From: Chimonanthus salicifolius
Lineage: Eukaryota; Streptophyta; Magnoliopsida; Laurales; Calycanthaceae
DNA: 64,000 nt
Reading direction: 5' to 3'
NCBI GenBank assembly: GCA_013350335.1
Contig: CM023536.1
Location: forward strand, 12,591,520 to 12,655,519
The notes below the pieces were generated by a model. It was not told the origin of the DNA. It saw only the letters and a list, made by a program, of their open reading frames with translations, and ran no database searches. The position numbers and the translations under genes are program-made. Of this stretch, positions 54,701 to 63,960 are shown piece by piece. How positions within the stretch are numbered: the first letter of the stretch is position 1; every line of letters starts with the position of its first letter.

Positions 54701-57700
54701 CAACCCCCCACCCCCTTCCTCTCTCTTTTTGAAATGGAAAAATGAGGTAAGCCCACAACCTTTTACACATTTTATAGGCATGTACTCTACACACTGATTA
54801 CTATTTCATATTTACATAAACATTGTCAAATATTCTTAACGAGAGAACAGTTCATATGGAAAAAAAAACTGGTGTCTATTAGCAAATATGACTTGCTTCA
54901 TAAAAAGAAAGATATTAGGATATATTGCTAATAGAATCATAAGAATAAAATATATTGTAAAATTACATTTTTCTGATAGGGAACTTTCAACCAGCATACC
55001 CTAGAAAAAGAACAGAAAGAAACCAGCATACCTCAGAAGGGCTGAAAAGACCACAAGCTTGATATGTTATATCTAATATAGACGCTTCCTACATGATTGA
55101 AAGGGCAAAAAGGAAACAGAAGATCACTTGATTGAAAAAGTGTAATAAGAATAGAAAAACAAGTAATTGATGCAACTGGTTGATAGAGGATTCAACTGGA
55201 GTACAGAAACATATCAATAAGGTTTTCGGCATAGAAAGTCTGAACAGCATTTTAGGAAAAGAGAAAACCTGTTTACACAGAAACCAGAGTGAGGCAACAT
55301 CCTGTCTTCTGAAGTTCAGATGGTAGCGCATCATTAATGTAGAAGAAATTTCATCGAAGATGGGTTCCTTAAGTTTCTCAACAGCAGGCTCCTGACTACT
55401 CCTAAATTCCTGCCAGGAAACCACATTAATGCATACGATGAAAACGTTCAAGTTAGGTCATGATTACAGTCATTTAACGGAACTTTCTTACAGATAACAT
55501 TAACAGACTAACAAATTGCAAATCAGTGAGGCCTATAGCATAGTTGCCAAGTGCTCCCTGCATCAACTAGAGAGATTGTAAATTCGAGCCATGTTACCAT
55601 TTCAAGATTGTGATTCAGTTCGTTTCACAAGTTAATTGCATATAAGGGAGTTCAATGGATAAGGCAATATGGGAAAGGTTGGTAGTCCATATTTGGTTAT
55701 TTCTTGAACTTGGACATGGAATTTCATTCCATGCCACACTTAGACTCAGGACATTCTTTCAGGCATGACTTTCATGTTCAACATTTTAAGTTTTAACCAT
55801 GACTGTTACATCTTCTGATTTATGACTTGCATCTTATGATATAATACGACAATAACAATTTGGATATATGCTTAAATCTCAATTTTTAAGAACCTTGTAT
55901 TTTTGGTAAATATTTACAAGTTATATATTAGTTTTGCCAAAATATAATTCATCCTTTATGATCTAAGTCAATTTACAAAACATTGGTCTTACAAGCTATA
56001 CGTGATCATAAGTATATCAGTTGATTTATATGAATTTCTTTTAGTAATCTTGGACAACATTTACAAAAATGACAACCAAGTTATACATATTATACCACCA
56101 TCATTTTATTAGTTAATTCAGCAACAACGGCTTGAATACAAGATGCATCAATTGTGAAAATCATTTTGCATTTCTACTTTTATCTTTTTATTTAACAATT
56201 TACCCTTCATGAAAAAATCATAAAAATCTTATAATTGATGTACATTTATAATTTGGTACGTTTTGATGGGTGGAACAATTTAAAATACAATTACGATTTT
56301 CTTGTTGGAACTGGTACAGTGCTCCTATACCATTCATTGTGCCATTGTCTTGATTACACTGTTTTTATTATCAATGACCATTGTTAAAAAAAAGTACACA
56401 TTGATAAATTCATCGTTATCATCAACTCTATTTATCCCATCCATTTGGGGTTTGAGTTTCTGTTTCAACTTTTAGTTAACTCTAAAAATAATCTCGTTAC
56501 TCAACAACTTACCATTTTTTAATTTATCATGTCCTTGACTTTTCAATGGCCTTCCTTTTTCTTTTCTTGAGTGGTAAGAAAGGCTTAAATTAATATATTA
56601 AAAGTGAAAGTATGAGTACAAAAAAGTGGATCTAAAAGACTTTAACCCAGAATAAAGAAAAACAAAAAAAGAAAAAAAAAGAAATACATCCATAGAACTT
56701 ATGGGAGATACATCCGGATGGCATCCAATAAGACATAAGTGGAAGACCTTTGCTCTCCTGATCGTCCAATCACTGTCTCAAAGATGGAAAACACATGTGA
56801 CTGTGGAGTCTACCCCGTTCTTAGTGAAGAAGTCTGCCACTCCATTGGCATATCTTCTGACTGGAGCAAAGGAAAACGTGACCCGAACAAAGAGCCCTTT
56901 ATATCCTCACCACAGTAATCAGTCTCCAAGGAGATCACTTCAAGCATTTAGCCCACCTGGTTGCATTTGCCGAGTCCCCTTCTATGACTGTTTCCCATAC
57001 CCGACTGAGTTCCATATGGTCAAAGCTCCCCTAATACTGAGAAGTTCCGCCTCATTTGAATCTCTTAGCCCTACCAGATATGAGAAGAATAGAGAAGTTT
57101 TGCCCTTATGATCTCGTAGAACACCCCCTATTCCTGTCAGTCCCGATTTTCCTTTCACTACCCCATCAACATTAAATTTATGGACGCCTAGCTATGGAGG
57201 AGACCAGATGACTAGGATTTTCGACCTTCTTGGATTTCCACACAAACAACCCACCCAAGAGCTATAGAAATCAATTAATTCGAATCCCTTAAAATCTTTT
57301 CCGGAAAGGAGTCAAACACAAGGCCTCCACTTGGCTTTTTGAAAGATCTCACTTACCTCGGGTATTTTATCCTCGGAGATCTTGGAGTTCCTCTCTTTCC
57401 AGACAGACCAAAAGATTACCGCTAGAGTCGTATTCCAAGTAGCCTTCATCTTGAGGCCAAGGCGAGAAAGAGACCAGGACCCCACTACGCCCCCACAAGT
57501 TTTGTCAAAAACCCATGGTAGTCCCATTAGACTAGCGAATTGTGTCCACAGATTCCTAGACACTGGGCACCCTGCGAATAGGTGATCTATGACTTCTTCC
57601 ATCGATCCACAAAGTGGGCAATGAAGATCCTTCTCCGATCTAAGAAACCCTCTCCTATTGACCAAAATTAATCCACAAACACAAGGCTTTCCATATCCCC

Positions 57701-60286
57701 TCCAGCTCTGCCTCATTAAAGTCTTTGACACTTACTCATTACCCAAAAACCAATAGGATTGCTTGTACGAATTGTGTAGAACTCCCCGAACTCCAGTTGG
57801 TCCTGATTTGCCTCTCACCGCTCCATCTACATTAAACTTGAAAACTCCCAATGAAGGCGCACACCTTACTTCCCTTATCGTCTCCTTCCTAACCATACAA
57901 GCTCCATAGGACTAATAGAAATCCAACATCACAATACCAACAAACTCTTGACTAACCAATTACCACGCAAATAATCTCCACTTAGCACAATCAAAAACCT
58001 CCTCTACACCACTAACTTTGCTCTCAAACAATCTAACATTTCTTTCTTCCCAAATAGACCAACAAATATCCTGTGGGAATGGTATTCATAGCAACTTTCC
58101 TCCTCCTCCCTACCTTTGGAACCTGACAATTAACTAAAGAGCTATTACATGACTCGCAAATCACCCAAAGAGACCCCATTAGGTCCGCAAACTTATACCA
58201 AAGAGAACTAGCTATGGGAGAATTATTAAAGATATGATTGAAATCCTCTTCTTGGCAACCACAAAAAATACAGGATAGATCATCATCACCACTCAAAATG
58301 TCTTTGTGCCTAAGTCAAACCCTAGTGAGGATTTTACCCTTCAACGCACACCAAACAAGAGCCTGAACACAAGGAGCAGCTACTCCCATCCAAACCATAG
58401 AGTTAACCTCAGACCCATTGTTAATATTCCTCATTGCCAAATCAACCCTTTCCTTAATATCCTTCTGATGGATCAGCTGTCCAGATACGTTCATCTTCTT
58501 CATTCATAAAAATAGGAATGTCCACTACGAGAGTGATCAAACACGATTTCTCTCACAGACTCTCAATTCCCTCTTAAAAACTATCTCCCATCTAGATACC
58601 CACCCCCAATCCTGTACCTTAGCCATTCTATTCCTGGAAATTCGATAAAGTCGAGGAAAACCTCCTTCAAAGGTCTATCCCCTATCCACAAATCTTCCCA
58701 AAATAAGGTTATGTCCCCTTTACAAACCAACATCTTAAGGTTCCTTTGAAATAAATCTCCTACCGTCCCACGACCTTTACCTATTCTCCGCCATGCCTTA
58801 ACCATTGGCTAACCTACCTTTTCCACTTTACCACCCAGACTCTTTCCACCCACTTCTTCCACACCATATATGGCCACTAGCACTCTTTGCCAAAGGGAAT
58901 CTCTTTCCTTTCTGAACCTCCAACTCCATTTACATAGAAAAGCCTGGTTCATAATTCTCAATGGCACCACCTCCAAACCCCCTTCATCCCACCTAACAAG
59001 ATGGAATCGTTTTCCACAAGAAATTTCATTTGGATTCTTGCCAATTTATCTTCCACCCCCTTAGGCATCTCAAAAATGGACATGAAGTACAGAGTAAATT
59101 GGCTAAGACCGATTTGATAAGTGTCATTCTCCCACCTAAAGACAAGTAGCTCCTCTTCCAACTTGCAAGGCTTCATTCAATTTTTTCAATGAAAGGATTC
59201 CACACCCATTAGATCTCGGACTTGCTCCTATCGAAAGACCCAAGTAAAAGGTAGTTTCCCAACCCCATAGCTAACTTCTAAAGCACAGACTTCTCCAACC
59301 CTATCCCAATCAAGGTACTTTTACTCATGTTAATCCTCAAACCCAACACCAATTCACTTCAATATTGCTTTAAAAAACATCAATTCTTCTTTAGACACCT
59401 CACCAAAAAACTTAGTGTCATCAGCAAATTGTAAGTGAGTTACCACTGGTCCATCCTTTATTGTTGCTGATGCTCTTGTTGTTTTAGTTGTTAATAACAC
59501 ATGATAGCCAATATTAGGCCACGTACATAAATGACCTTGACCTAAGACTGACCTGAATGCTAATTTGGTTACATCTGATCCAATCCATTAAGCCAAGAAA
59601 TCTAGGCTGAAGCACAGCTCACAATAAGTCAGTCCAACTGTTTACACTCTTTATTTCTAGGGGAAAAAAATGGCTGGGAAATCCTTCCGTTTCTCGTGAT
59701 GATTTTTTCCTTTAGCAAGGACATTTCCAAAATAACAACAATTAAAATAAGAACTTCATTTGCAACCTAAGGATGAAGGTATCACATGGATCTGAAATAA
59801 AGAGTAGCATGTGTCAAATAAATCATGAGCAGAAGCAGCATATGCCAAAATCCCATCTATGCGGGGTTGGCTTTTCGAGTTCTACTTCTCCATTTTTCCC
59901 TATCATAATCTATGAAGTTAGTCACTCCACTATCTAACATGTCTTTCTTTATCCCTTCCCTCCACGTTTTCAGTGGCCTACCTCTCTGCCTTGCGCCTAC
60001 ACTTTATAACCTTTCAACTCTACACACTAGAAGTAAATGTGTTCCTAAAATCTACAATGACACTAGCAAATCCAAAATGACATGTTGAACCTGAAACAAA
60101 CATCAATTTTCGGAACCAAATCCATACCTCATAACTTGTACAGGTGGTGTAAAATCTCAAATGTATGTCACTTGCACGACTCTCACTAATTACAGCAAAA
60201 GCCCGATGTCGCCCCAGCCCCAGAGTTCCTTTTCCATTGAATAGTCCAATGCCGAAGGCTACAGCACTAGCTGATGCTCGAGGAAC
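39721..60286 (-). CDS. MINPP: Multiple inositol polyphosphate phosphatase gene, 8 visible exons (5' end off window)
   Basis: Histidine-acid-phosphatase of the MINPP type, which removes phosphates from inositol polyphosphates including phytate. Exons (minus strand): 60286-60128, 55409-55269, 55088-55032, 52259-52121, 43859-43755, 41802-41585, 40179-40138, 39792-39721. Together 933 nt, 310 codons plus TAA, with every junction AG/GT and in phase. Landmarks in order: RASASAVAFG...GRHRAFAV, EPAVEKLKEPIFDEI, RQDVASLWFLCKQ, QACGLFSPSE, LLEWTDDLEIFILKGYG, KARLRFAHAETVIPF with the HAE proton-donor motif, LELPPKPP, FAGNNILVLYNCP, YFVQVLHNE, DFCPFEVFK, VVNPHLKQDFESLC. The N-terminal 170 or so residues with the RHGTRxPT nucleophile are absent and must lie right of the window, or beyond my recognition in 60.3-64 kb. 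Introns reach 8.3 kb and are filled with LINEs. Confidence 0.9.
40138..40179 (-). CDS. MINPP 14-codon micro-exon
   Basis: Encodes GCNNADFCPFEVFK between acceptor tag|GGCTGT and donor AAG|gtacaa, phase 0. Found by its expected GC..DFCP.E.FK motif; too short for an ORF scan. Confidence 0.85.
40340..41350. repeat. Degenerate dispersed repeats in MINPP introns
   Basis: CATCATGGCCTCYSAATTYTGCAA...CCAAGCAGAC occurs at about 40378-40420 and 40527-40569. CATGCTAATGC...TTATCCACCAGACA-like blocks occur at about 40456-40500 and 41300-41342. Probably pieces of one old repeat. Confidence 0.5.
41585..41802 (-). CDS. MINPP exon with PPKPP and GNN motifs
   Basis: 218 nt. The acceptor is gtgtcag|AGACTGAA, chosen over an upstream tag because only this one keeps phase with the preceding exon (split Glu codon). 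Donor CCA|gtaagt. Contains SLELPPKPPMERNWRGSV, FAGNNILVLYNCP and KYFVQVLHNEIPV. Has a Ser/Gly-rich insertion (SGSASSGSYSN) before KYFVQV. Confidence 0.88.
42266..42460 (-). repeat. TRIM 3' LTR
   Basis: 195 bp, TG...CA ends, about 90 percent alike to the other LTR by eye. Confidence 0.9.
42560..42754 (-). repeat. TRIM 5' LTR
   Basis: 195 bp partner, next to the primer-binding site. Confidence 0.9.
43755..43859 (-). CDS. MINPP exon with HAE proton-donor motif
   Basis: 105 nt, acceptor gcag|AACACC, donor TCTG|gtgagt. Encodes FEKARLRFAHAETVIPFTCLL; HAE replaces the HD of phytases, a MINPP hallmark. Phase 1 on both sides. Confidence 0.9.
43990..44055 (+). pseudogene. LINE RNase H start fragment
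   Basis: Encodes FNVDGAAKGKLGLVEIW, the first block of the C-terminal RNase H domain of plant L1-like LINEs. Truncated at about 44055. The matching continuation starts near 45540, so later DNA was probably inserted between. Confidence 0.6.
44060..45490. mobile_element. Possible hAT-type insertion within a LINE remnant
   Basis: Bounded by the two halves of a LINE RNase H region. The right end, on the minus strand, reads TAGGGCTGAAACTCGGGCTGG, typical of a hAT terminus (YAGGG), followed by many GGGTTGGG/AACCCGACCC subterminal repeats (45290-45480, also 44690-44750). I could not fix the left end or a target duplication. Confidence 0.4.
44083..44441 (-). repeat. Tandem duplication of about 180 bp encoding a signal-peptide-like segment
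   Basis: 44083-44267 and 44268-44441 are about 90 percent alike. On the minus strand both encode GMKIIKLVLSLLPFFFLPS VASCPSFF followed by SRRRLGSPDFA, in one 126-codon open frame (44445-44065). The hydrophobic part resembles a secretion signal, but I recognise no gene family. It could be a captured first exon inside an inserted element. Confidence 0.55.
45540..46000 (+). pseudogene. LINE RNase H end and 3' tail
   Basis: EAKILAIRR, GNLIVERNSANVIA, then a region ending NGVADFITKVEVDR (about 45760-45800), then an untranslated tail ending in GATTTTTTTAGGAAAAAAA (to about 46000). The 3' end of an L1-like element, continuing 43990-44055. Confidence 0.7.
46440..46765 (-). pseudogene. LINE 3'-end fragment (minus strand)
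   Basis: Minus-strand ALTNGVTDFLVKVGVDKVDPF (46765-46680) is the last block of the LINE RNase H domain, followed by a short T-rich 3' tail. Lies head to head with the plus-strand LINE that starts right after it. Confidence 0.6.
46770..49030 (+). pseudogene. 5'-truncated L1-like LINE (RT, zf-RVT, RNase H)
   Basis: RT region open at 46781-47476: [40 protein letters not shown] (catalytic FADD, 47043-47078) and KYLGLPLFSTR. Same frame continues past TGA 47474 and TGA 47647 into WHLIGNGEQTNFLIDNWLPFG (about 47775-47838). A G-rich expansion (48005-48105) and a 22-bp duplicated ACTGGCTACCTTTTGGTAACA (47820, 47922) break it. Then ISWGIWKERNRRIFEGQ (about 48158-48208). The RNase H runs from FNVDGAARG (48390) to FIHTPRSANSVADFLGKVGV (48712-48771). 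A 3' tail with AATGAATGAAG ends near 49030. Inactive. Confidence 0.85.
48005..48105 (+). repeat. G-rich tract (GGGT)n to (G)n
   Basis: About 100 bp of GGTGGGTGGG passing into runs of 12-14 G. High G-quadruplex potential on the plus strand. Also a spot where assembly length is unreliable. Confidence 0.9.
49038..49062. repeat. (GA)n microsatellite
   Basis: AGAGAGAAAGAGAGAGAGAGAGAGAGA directly after the LINE 3' end. Confidence 0.8.
49330..50100 (+). pseudogene. LINE RT C-terminal fragment
   Basis: [38 protein letters not shown] (49357-49470), LPTYYISIFEMPKGVARK, then after stops a region with WSRVLAARYG and HWEKMWKVRFAGG. This is the thumb region of L1-like ORF2, from a different LINE family than the one at 46.8 kb. 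Decayed; in a MINPP intron. Confidence 0.75.
50101..52110. other. AT-rich intron sequence with minor repeats
   Basis: 50115-50215 carries CATGAATC/GATTCATG palindromes. 51440-51590 holds an imperfect duplication of GAAGCAAYGAAGCATGCG...GCAGCAAA...CAGCGT...CCACACTCGTTGT. 51690-51960 has GGCTGG and GGGTTGA motifs. No exon or gene seen. Confidence 0.5.
52121..52259 (-). CDS. MINPP exon (LLEWTDDLEIF block)
   Basis: 139 nt, acceptor ttag|GTTGCT, donor GAAG|gtattt. Encodes ALLEWTDDLEIFILKGYGK and FPLLQDVVQSMEQAI. Confidence 0.9.
52868..52900. repeat. Perfect 15-bp hairpin
   Basis: CAGTTACAGTGTGTG, loop TCT, CACACACTGTAACTG. Lies in a MINPP intron with a nearby TATCACACACTAG half-copy. Confidence 0.85.
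53028..53560 (-). pseudogene. LINE RNase H and 3' end (minus strand)
   Basis: Minus strand: FNVDASLQFHQ (about 53522-53490), VIKDDSANAIKWVKGLKRRSWKL and an ending VQVNHTTNGS (53410-53250), then a 3' tail and A-tail (T-run 53029-53036 on the plus strand). 5'-truncated L1-like copy. Confidence 0.7.
53561..55020. other. MINPP intron, no gene supported
   Basis: A G-rich stretch (53640-54240) and several open frames on both strands (53949-54215, 54187-54496, 54527-54781) show no motif, splice-site or codon support. Confidence 0.45.
55032..55088 (-). CDS. MINPP 19-codon exon
   Basis: Acceptor tag|GAAGCG, donor GAG|gtatgc, phase 0. Encodes EASILDITYQACGLFSPSE, linking the SLWFLCKQ and LLEWTDD blocks as expected. 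Confidence 0.9.
55269..55409 (-). CDS. MINPP exon (EPAVEKLKEP block)
   Basis: 47 codons, acceptor gcag|GAATTT, donor CAG|gttttc, phase 0. Contains QEPAVEKLKEPIFDEI and RQDVASLWFLCKQ. Confidence 0.92.
55440..56549. other. MINPP intron, AT-rich
   Basis: No gene. About 55545-55610 has GTTGCCAAGTG...GTAAATTCGAGCC, a weak tRNA/SINE-like box pair. Confidence 0.4.
56550..57735 (-). pseudogene. 5'-truncated LINE: zf-RVT plus RNase H (minus strand)
   Basis: Open frame 57731-57312 encodes the reverse-transcriptase zinc-binding domain (CPLCGSMEEVIDHLFAGCP, about 57640-57584) and IFWSVWKERNSKI. The RNase H follows (FNVDGVVKGKSGLTGIGGVL at about 57178-57120, to NGVADFFTKNGVD at about 56850-56810) with a stop inside. 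A T-rich 3' tail runs to about 56550. Inserted next to, or into, the older LINE at 57736-59470. Confidence 0.8.
57736..59470 (-). pseudogene. Older LINE: RT to RNase H start (minus strand)
   Basis: From right to left: THLQFADDTKFF (about 59440-59400, the FADD catalytic box), a degraded RT thumb, LYFMSIFEMPKGVEDKLARIQMKFL (about 59090-59020), ITLFWEDLWIGDRPL (about 58715-58670), zinc-binding CIFCGCQEEDFNHIF (58270-58226), and FKFNVDGAVRGKSGPTGV (about 57845-57790), where it stops. Several stops and shifts. In MINPP intron. Confidence 0.78.
60128..60286 (-). CDS. MINPP first visible exon
   Basis: 53 codons, acceptor acag|GTTCCT, donor GAG|gtatgg, phase 0 on both sides. Contains VPRASASAVAFGIGLF and LGRHRAFAVISESRASDIHLRF. 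Confidence 0.92.
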
Positions 60287-61690
60287 CTGTATGATCCAAA
60301 TATGTTTTTTTATAAGATATTCAAAGGAAGAGGCAATAATTGGTTAAACTTGAAGCATGCATATCTGGAATAATTTTCACATAACCCAGGTGCATGGACA
60401 AATTATTAGATCATTTGGCTAGAGCAAACATGCAAGGGCCACCATCAATGATGCATCCTACTTAATGCTATAAACCTCAACATGGATGAGGTTAAAAAAA
60501 CATGGCTTCATTGATGCACAGTAAATATGATTTTGTGGGCCCTATATTCAAGCTTATGCCATTCCAACGGACCCATCAATGAGGGTCTTCATTGATGCAC
60601 AGTAAATATGATTTTGTGGGCCCTATATTCAAGCTTATGCCATTCCAACAGACCCATCACCATATATATTCCCTATGTTCAAGTTTATGTATTTATGTGG
60701 ATCCCTAGGAGGAAAGGCCTATCTTAAGATCCTAAGCTATGATTTAAATGGCCCAGAATTCAATCCTATTTGATGGACAAATTTTTTGATGTTGGTCATT
60801 AAATCAAACTGTTCTGTGATTGTACAGCAGACCACTAACTAGATCCAATAGGTAATATATTAGCAAATGGATCAGAGATATCCCTAAAATCTCCACCATG
60901 AATCTTAAACCAACCAATTTGCTCTCGTTAAATGCAAGCAGTTCTGTAATTGTACAGCGGATGACTAGCAAGTTCCAAAAGGAAATACATTGGCACATGG
61001 ACCATCCAATGGTGGTGAAAACGAAATGAAGAGCTCAAATTAACAAAAGATGGCCTTATTCTTACATTTTTTTTGTCAAAAAAAAAAAAACTTTCCTTCA
61101 ATCAAGTATCATAAAACACTATAATAAAAAAAATTAAAATGAAATCACTTGTTTCCCTTCAACCTCTAATAGAAATCATGTATTTTCCACTTGCTTTTAT
61201 GGTTTTCAATTGACGGGAAATTCAATATTCAATAAAACAAAAGAGGGTTGACTAGCCCTCCATATGAAACAATCAGCAAAGCCAAAAACAAAACATACAT
61301 TTCATTATTTCTAAATATAAAATATCACACATACTTTACAATCCATGTAGCATGTACTATAAATCTTGTAGGGATTGTAATGATTATGGTAGAAGATCTA
61401 TTCTGATTAGGGTTTTCAAAGTTCCATTGTGTATGTTGCTTGCAAAGTGTAACATTAATTAGTGAGACAAGAAATCAATTAACTTATAAATTGGAATTGT
61501 GAGGCAAAGCTGTGGGGCTAATGGTTTGAAAATTAGAAGAACAAAGACAAAATATATGGAGTGTAGTTTTGAGCTTTTAGCACATTTGAGAAGAAAAAAT
61601 GAAATGATTGGAGTAGAGAATGATCTAGTACCACTTGTGATAAATGTCCATACTTACATTCAAACACAACTTGTGGGTGCAGGTCAGATC
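60287..61690. other. MINPP intron, no exon found
   Basis: No RHGTR-type motif seen on the minus strand. Contains the 73-bp duplication at 60506-60659, and two TCTGTRATTGTACAGC(A/G)GA...ACTA copies (60813-60840, 60942-60968). Confidence 0.5.
60506..60659. repeat. Recent 73-bp tandem duplication
   Basis: 60506-60578 and 60587-60659 differ at one base (CCAACGGACC versus CCAACAGACC); period 81 bp. Confidence 0.95.
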
Positions 61691-62025
61691 AGGTCAGATT
61701 TTTTTTTGAAAGATAACTTCATTAATCCAAAGAGAATTACAAAACAGAAAGAAAGGCCGAGAAAGGTCTTCCGAAAACACATTACAAGAAATGAGAAATA
61801 ACTTCAGAATCTAAACTTAACCCCTGACGAGCCAATTCATCTACAGCTGAATTAAATGACCGATGAACCCAAGCGATCTTGAAACCAAAGGAATCAATGA
61901 GAAACCGAATTCTTTCGACTTTGTCCAAATATCTCCACGGGCACATAGAACCCAAAGCCCAACTCATAATAACTTGTGAATCACCCTCTATAAAACACCC
62001 ACGGGCACATAGATCAGGTCGGATT
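61687..62025 (-). mobile_element. Short LINE insertion with target-site duplications
   Basis: 61701-62011 is a 5'-truncated LINE 3' end on the minus strand (RNase H end with AWVHRSFNSAVDELARQGL at about 61875-61820, A-tail as a T-run at 61699-61708). Flanked by GATCAGGTCAGATT (61687-61700) and GATCAGGTCGGATT (62012-62025), one mismatch. Confidence 0.8.
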
Positions 62026-62620
62026 CTTCATGGGATGTTATTTAGATATAATCAAAAGGCTGCGAGAAGGGTGGGCTAAGTGTCTGCAAGATAGTGGTGT
62101 ATTGTGTGATTTAAGAATACCACATTAAAGGCCATTTTATATAATGACAATCACGTCAGTAAAAAATGTTTGGCAATGAAGGGGAAAAAAAACAAATAGA
62201 TAAGGTAATGGTAAAGAGATGTGCATACTTCAATGTAGAGTATCATTAGAAGATAGAATTCGAGATGATTGCATTACAGGAACCTTAAAGATTGCCCATT
62301 ATACGAGAAGAAGACTTGACTCAAAAAATAAATAAAAAACAGACGAGAAGAAGAGGGGATGTCATTTAAGGTGGCTTTGACACATGTAAAATATCGAAAG
62401 CATACCCAAGTGCAAATGATTGAATTTTAAGGGTTACAAGTTAATGCAAGGGTCAAAAAAATGGAATCCACATGTATTGGTCATTCAGCCGTTATTGTAT
62501 CAGCCACAAGATGGCCGATATACTTTCTCTCTCTTCCATTTTTAATTTTTTGAGAAAAAATACAAAACTTAATAGTAAATAGGAAAAAAACTAGTGTGAG
62601 CATATTTTGATTAAAAAAGG
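62026..62620. other. No gene seen
   Basis: AT-rich sequence without a supportable feature. Confidence 0.4.
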
Positions 62621-62639
62621 TCTACTTGTTAGTGCCACA

Positions 62640-63960
62640 GTTGAATCTATGTCCCATGTGTTGCCAATTCCGTGTCAATAAGTCTAGTTATGAGTCCTTA
62701 TGTGCCTCTAAAAGTTTGAAGACCAGAAGCAGAGACTATGGAAGGCAGAGCAACAACTGAATTTGGTGAATTAGTTGAAGGCCAAACAAGTCACGTAAAT
62801 GGACCATAATAGACTTAGGATGACCCCAAGACTTACCATGTTAGGATTAGAATCATGCCCGGTATTCGTTAAATATAATTAGGATTCTAAGTGTTTAGTC
62901 CATAGTTTAGATCTGTGAAAAATCAGATGTTCGAAACTCCAAAGGGGTTACTCGGTCCTCCGAACAGTGGACAGTTGTCTTGAACGAAGTTCAGGAACTT
63001 CGGTCTTCTGATGAATTTGATCTGTCTTTCGAAGTGGTTCGGTATTCTGAATATGTGGTTCGGAAGTTTGTCCAGAACGATGATTTTTCAAAGTTTTATG
63101 GATTTAGTCTCTCAAGTGAGATCAGAATTCCGAAGTTCTAGTTCGGTATTCTGGAGTCTAGCCGTTAGAAGCTCGGTCTTCTGAAGTGTGTCTTCAGAAT
63201 TCCGAAGATTAGTCATTTCAGCTAGCTGGTCTGGTTGTCGAGGAGTTAACCTTGAGTTGTCAAAGCGCTTCGATGTTTCTAAGTGGCTATTTGGTCTTCT
63301 GAAGTGGAGTTCGGTCTCCCAATCTTAGTAGTCGGAATTCCGAACGTGACCATTTGGGACAAAATTATTTAAAGTTGTTTTTATCTCGAAAATTGTGTGA
63401 AAAAAACATTATGTGAGAAAAAGAATTCCCTGTGCAGAGAAATGACTCCTTGAGAGATTTGAACATTTATTGGTAAATTATTTTGTGATTAAGCCAATAC
63501 ATTGTGACCGGTTGATGATTGTTTTGTGAGCATTCAAGGCTCAAGTTCATTGTTTGGATTTGTGATAGGAGATCCAAGTGATCTTTAGAGACCTAGAAAC
63601 CCTTCATCAAAACCTTGGTTGAGAGAGTTTTCATCAGTGTGAATCAAAAGCCTCAACAAGGATGTGATCAGAGGAAGACAAAGACCACTTGGTGTTGAAA
63701 GCTTAGAAGATCTTCAAGAACAGTGAGTCTTGAGTTTCAGTTCTGTATTTGATTTTGAGTTGTTGTACAGATAGTGGAAGATCCATGTGATTAACCACTT
63801 ATCTAGTCCGTTGGTCGAACAAGTGGAGTAGACTTGTGTAGTCGAACCAATGAGTCAAAAAAAAAAAAAAACTCTATGTGAGTCGTTGAGTTGAATCCCT
63901 ATTGTAATTAAGTAGTAGAGTGAATTTTCAAATAACCCGAGTTTGCTGAAGAATTGTAAC
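62640..63960 (+). repeat. LTR-like region with TTCGGAATTCCGAA-type repeats
   Basis: 62930-63350 has many short units TTCGG(T/A)(C/A)TTCTGAAG / CAGAATTCCGAAG on both strands. Downstream, CACTTATCTAGTC..TGGTCGAACAAGTGGAGTAGACTTGTGTAGTCGAACC (63795-63847) resembles R/U5 parts of plant LTR retrotransposons. No TG..CA borders, primer site or coding domain could be fixed inside the window. Confidence 0.4.

Noticed and set aside
55545..55610. tRNA gene
   Set aside because: A box B-like GTAAATTCGAGCC is present but no acceptor stem or anticodon arm can be folded by eye; at most a SINE relic.
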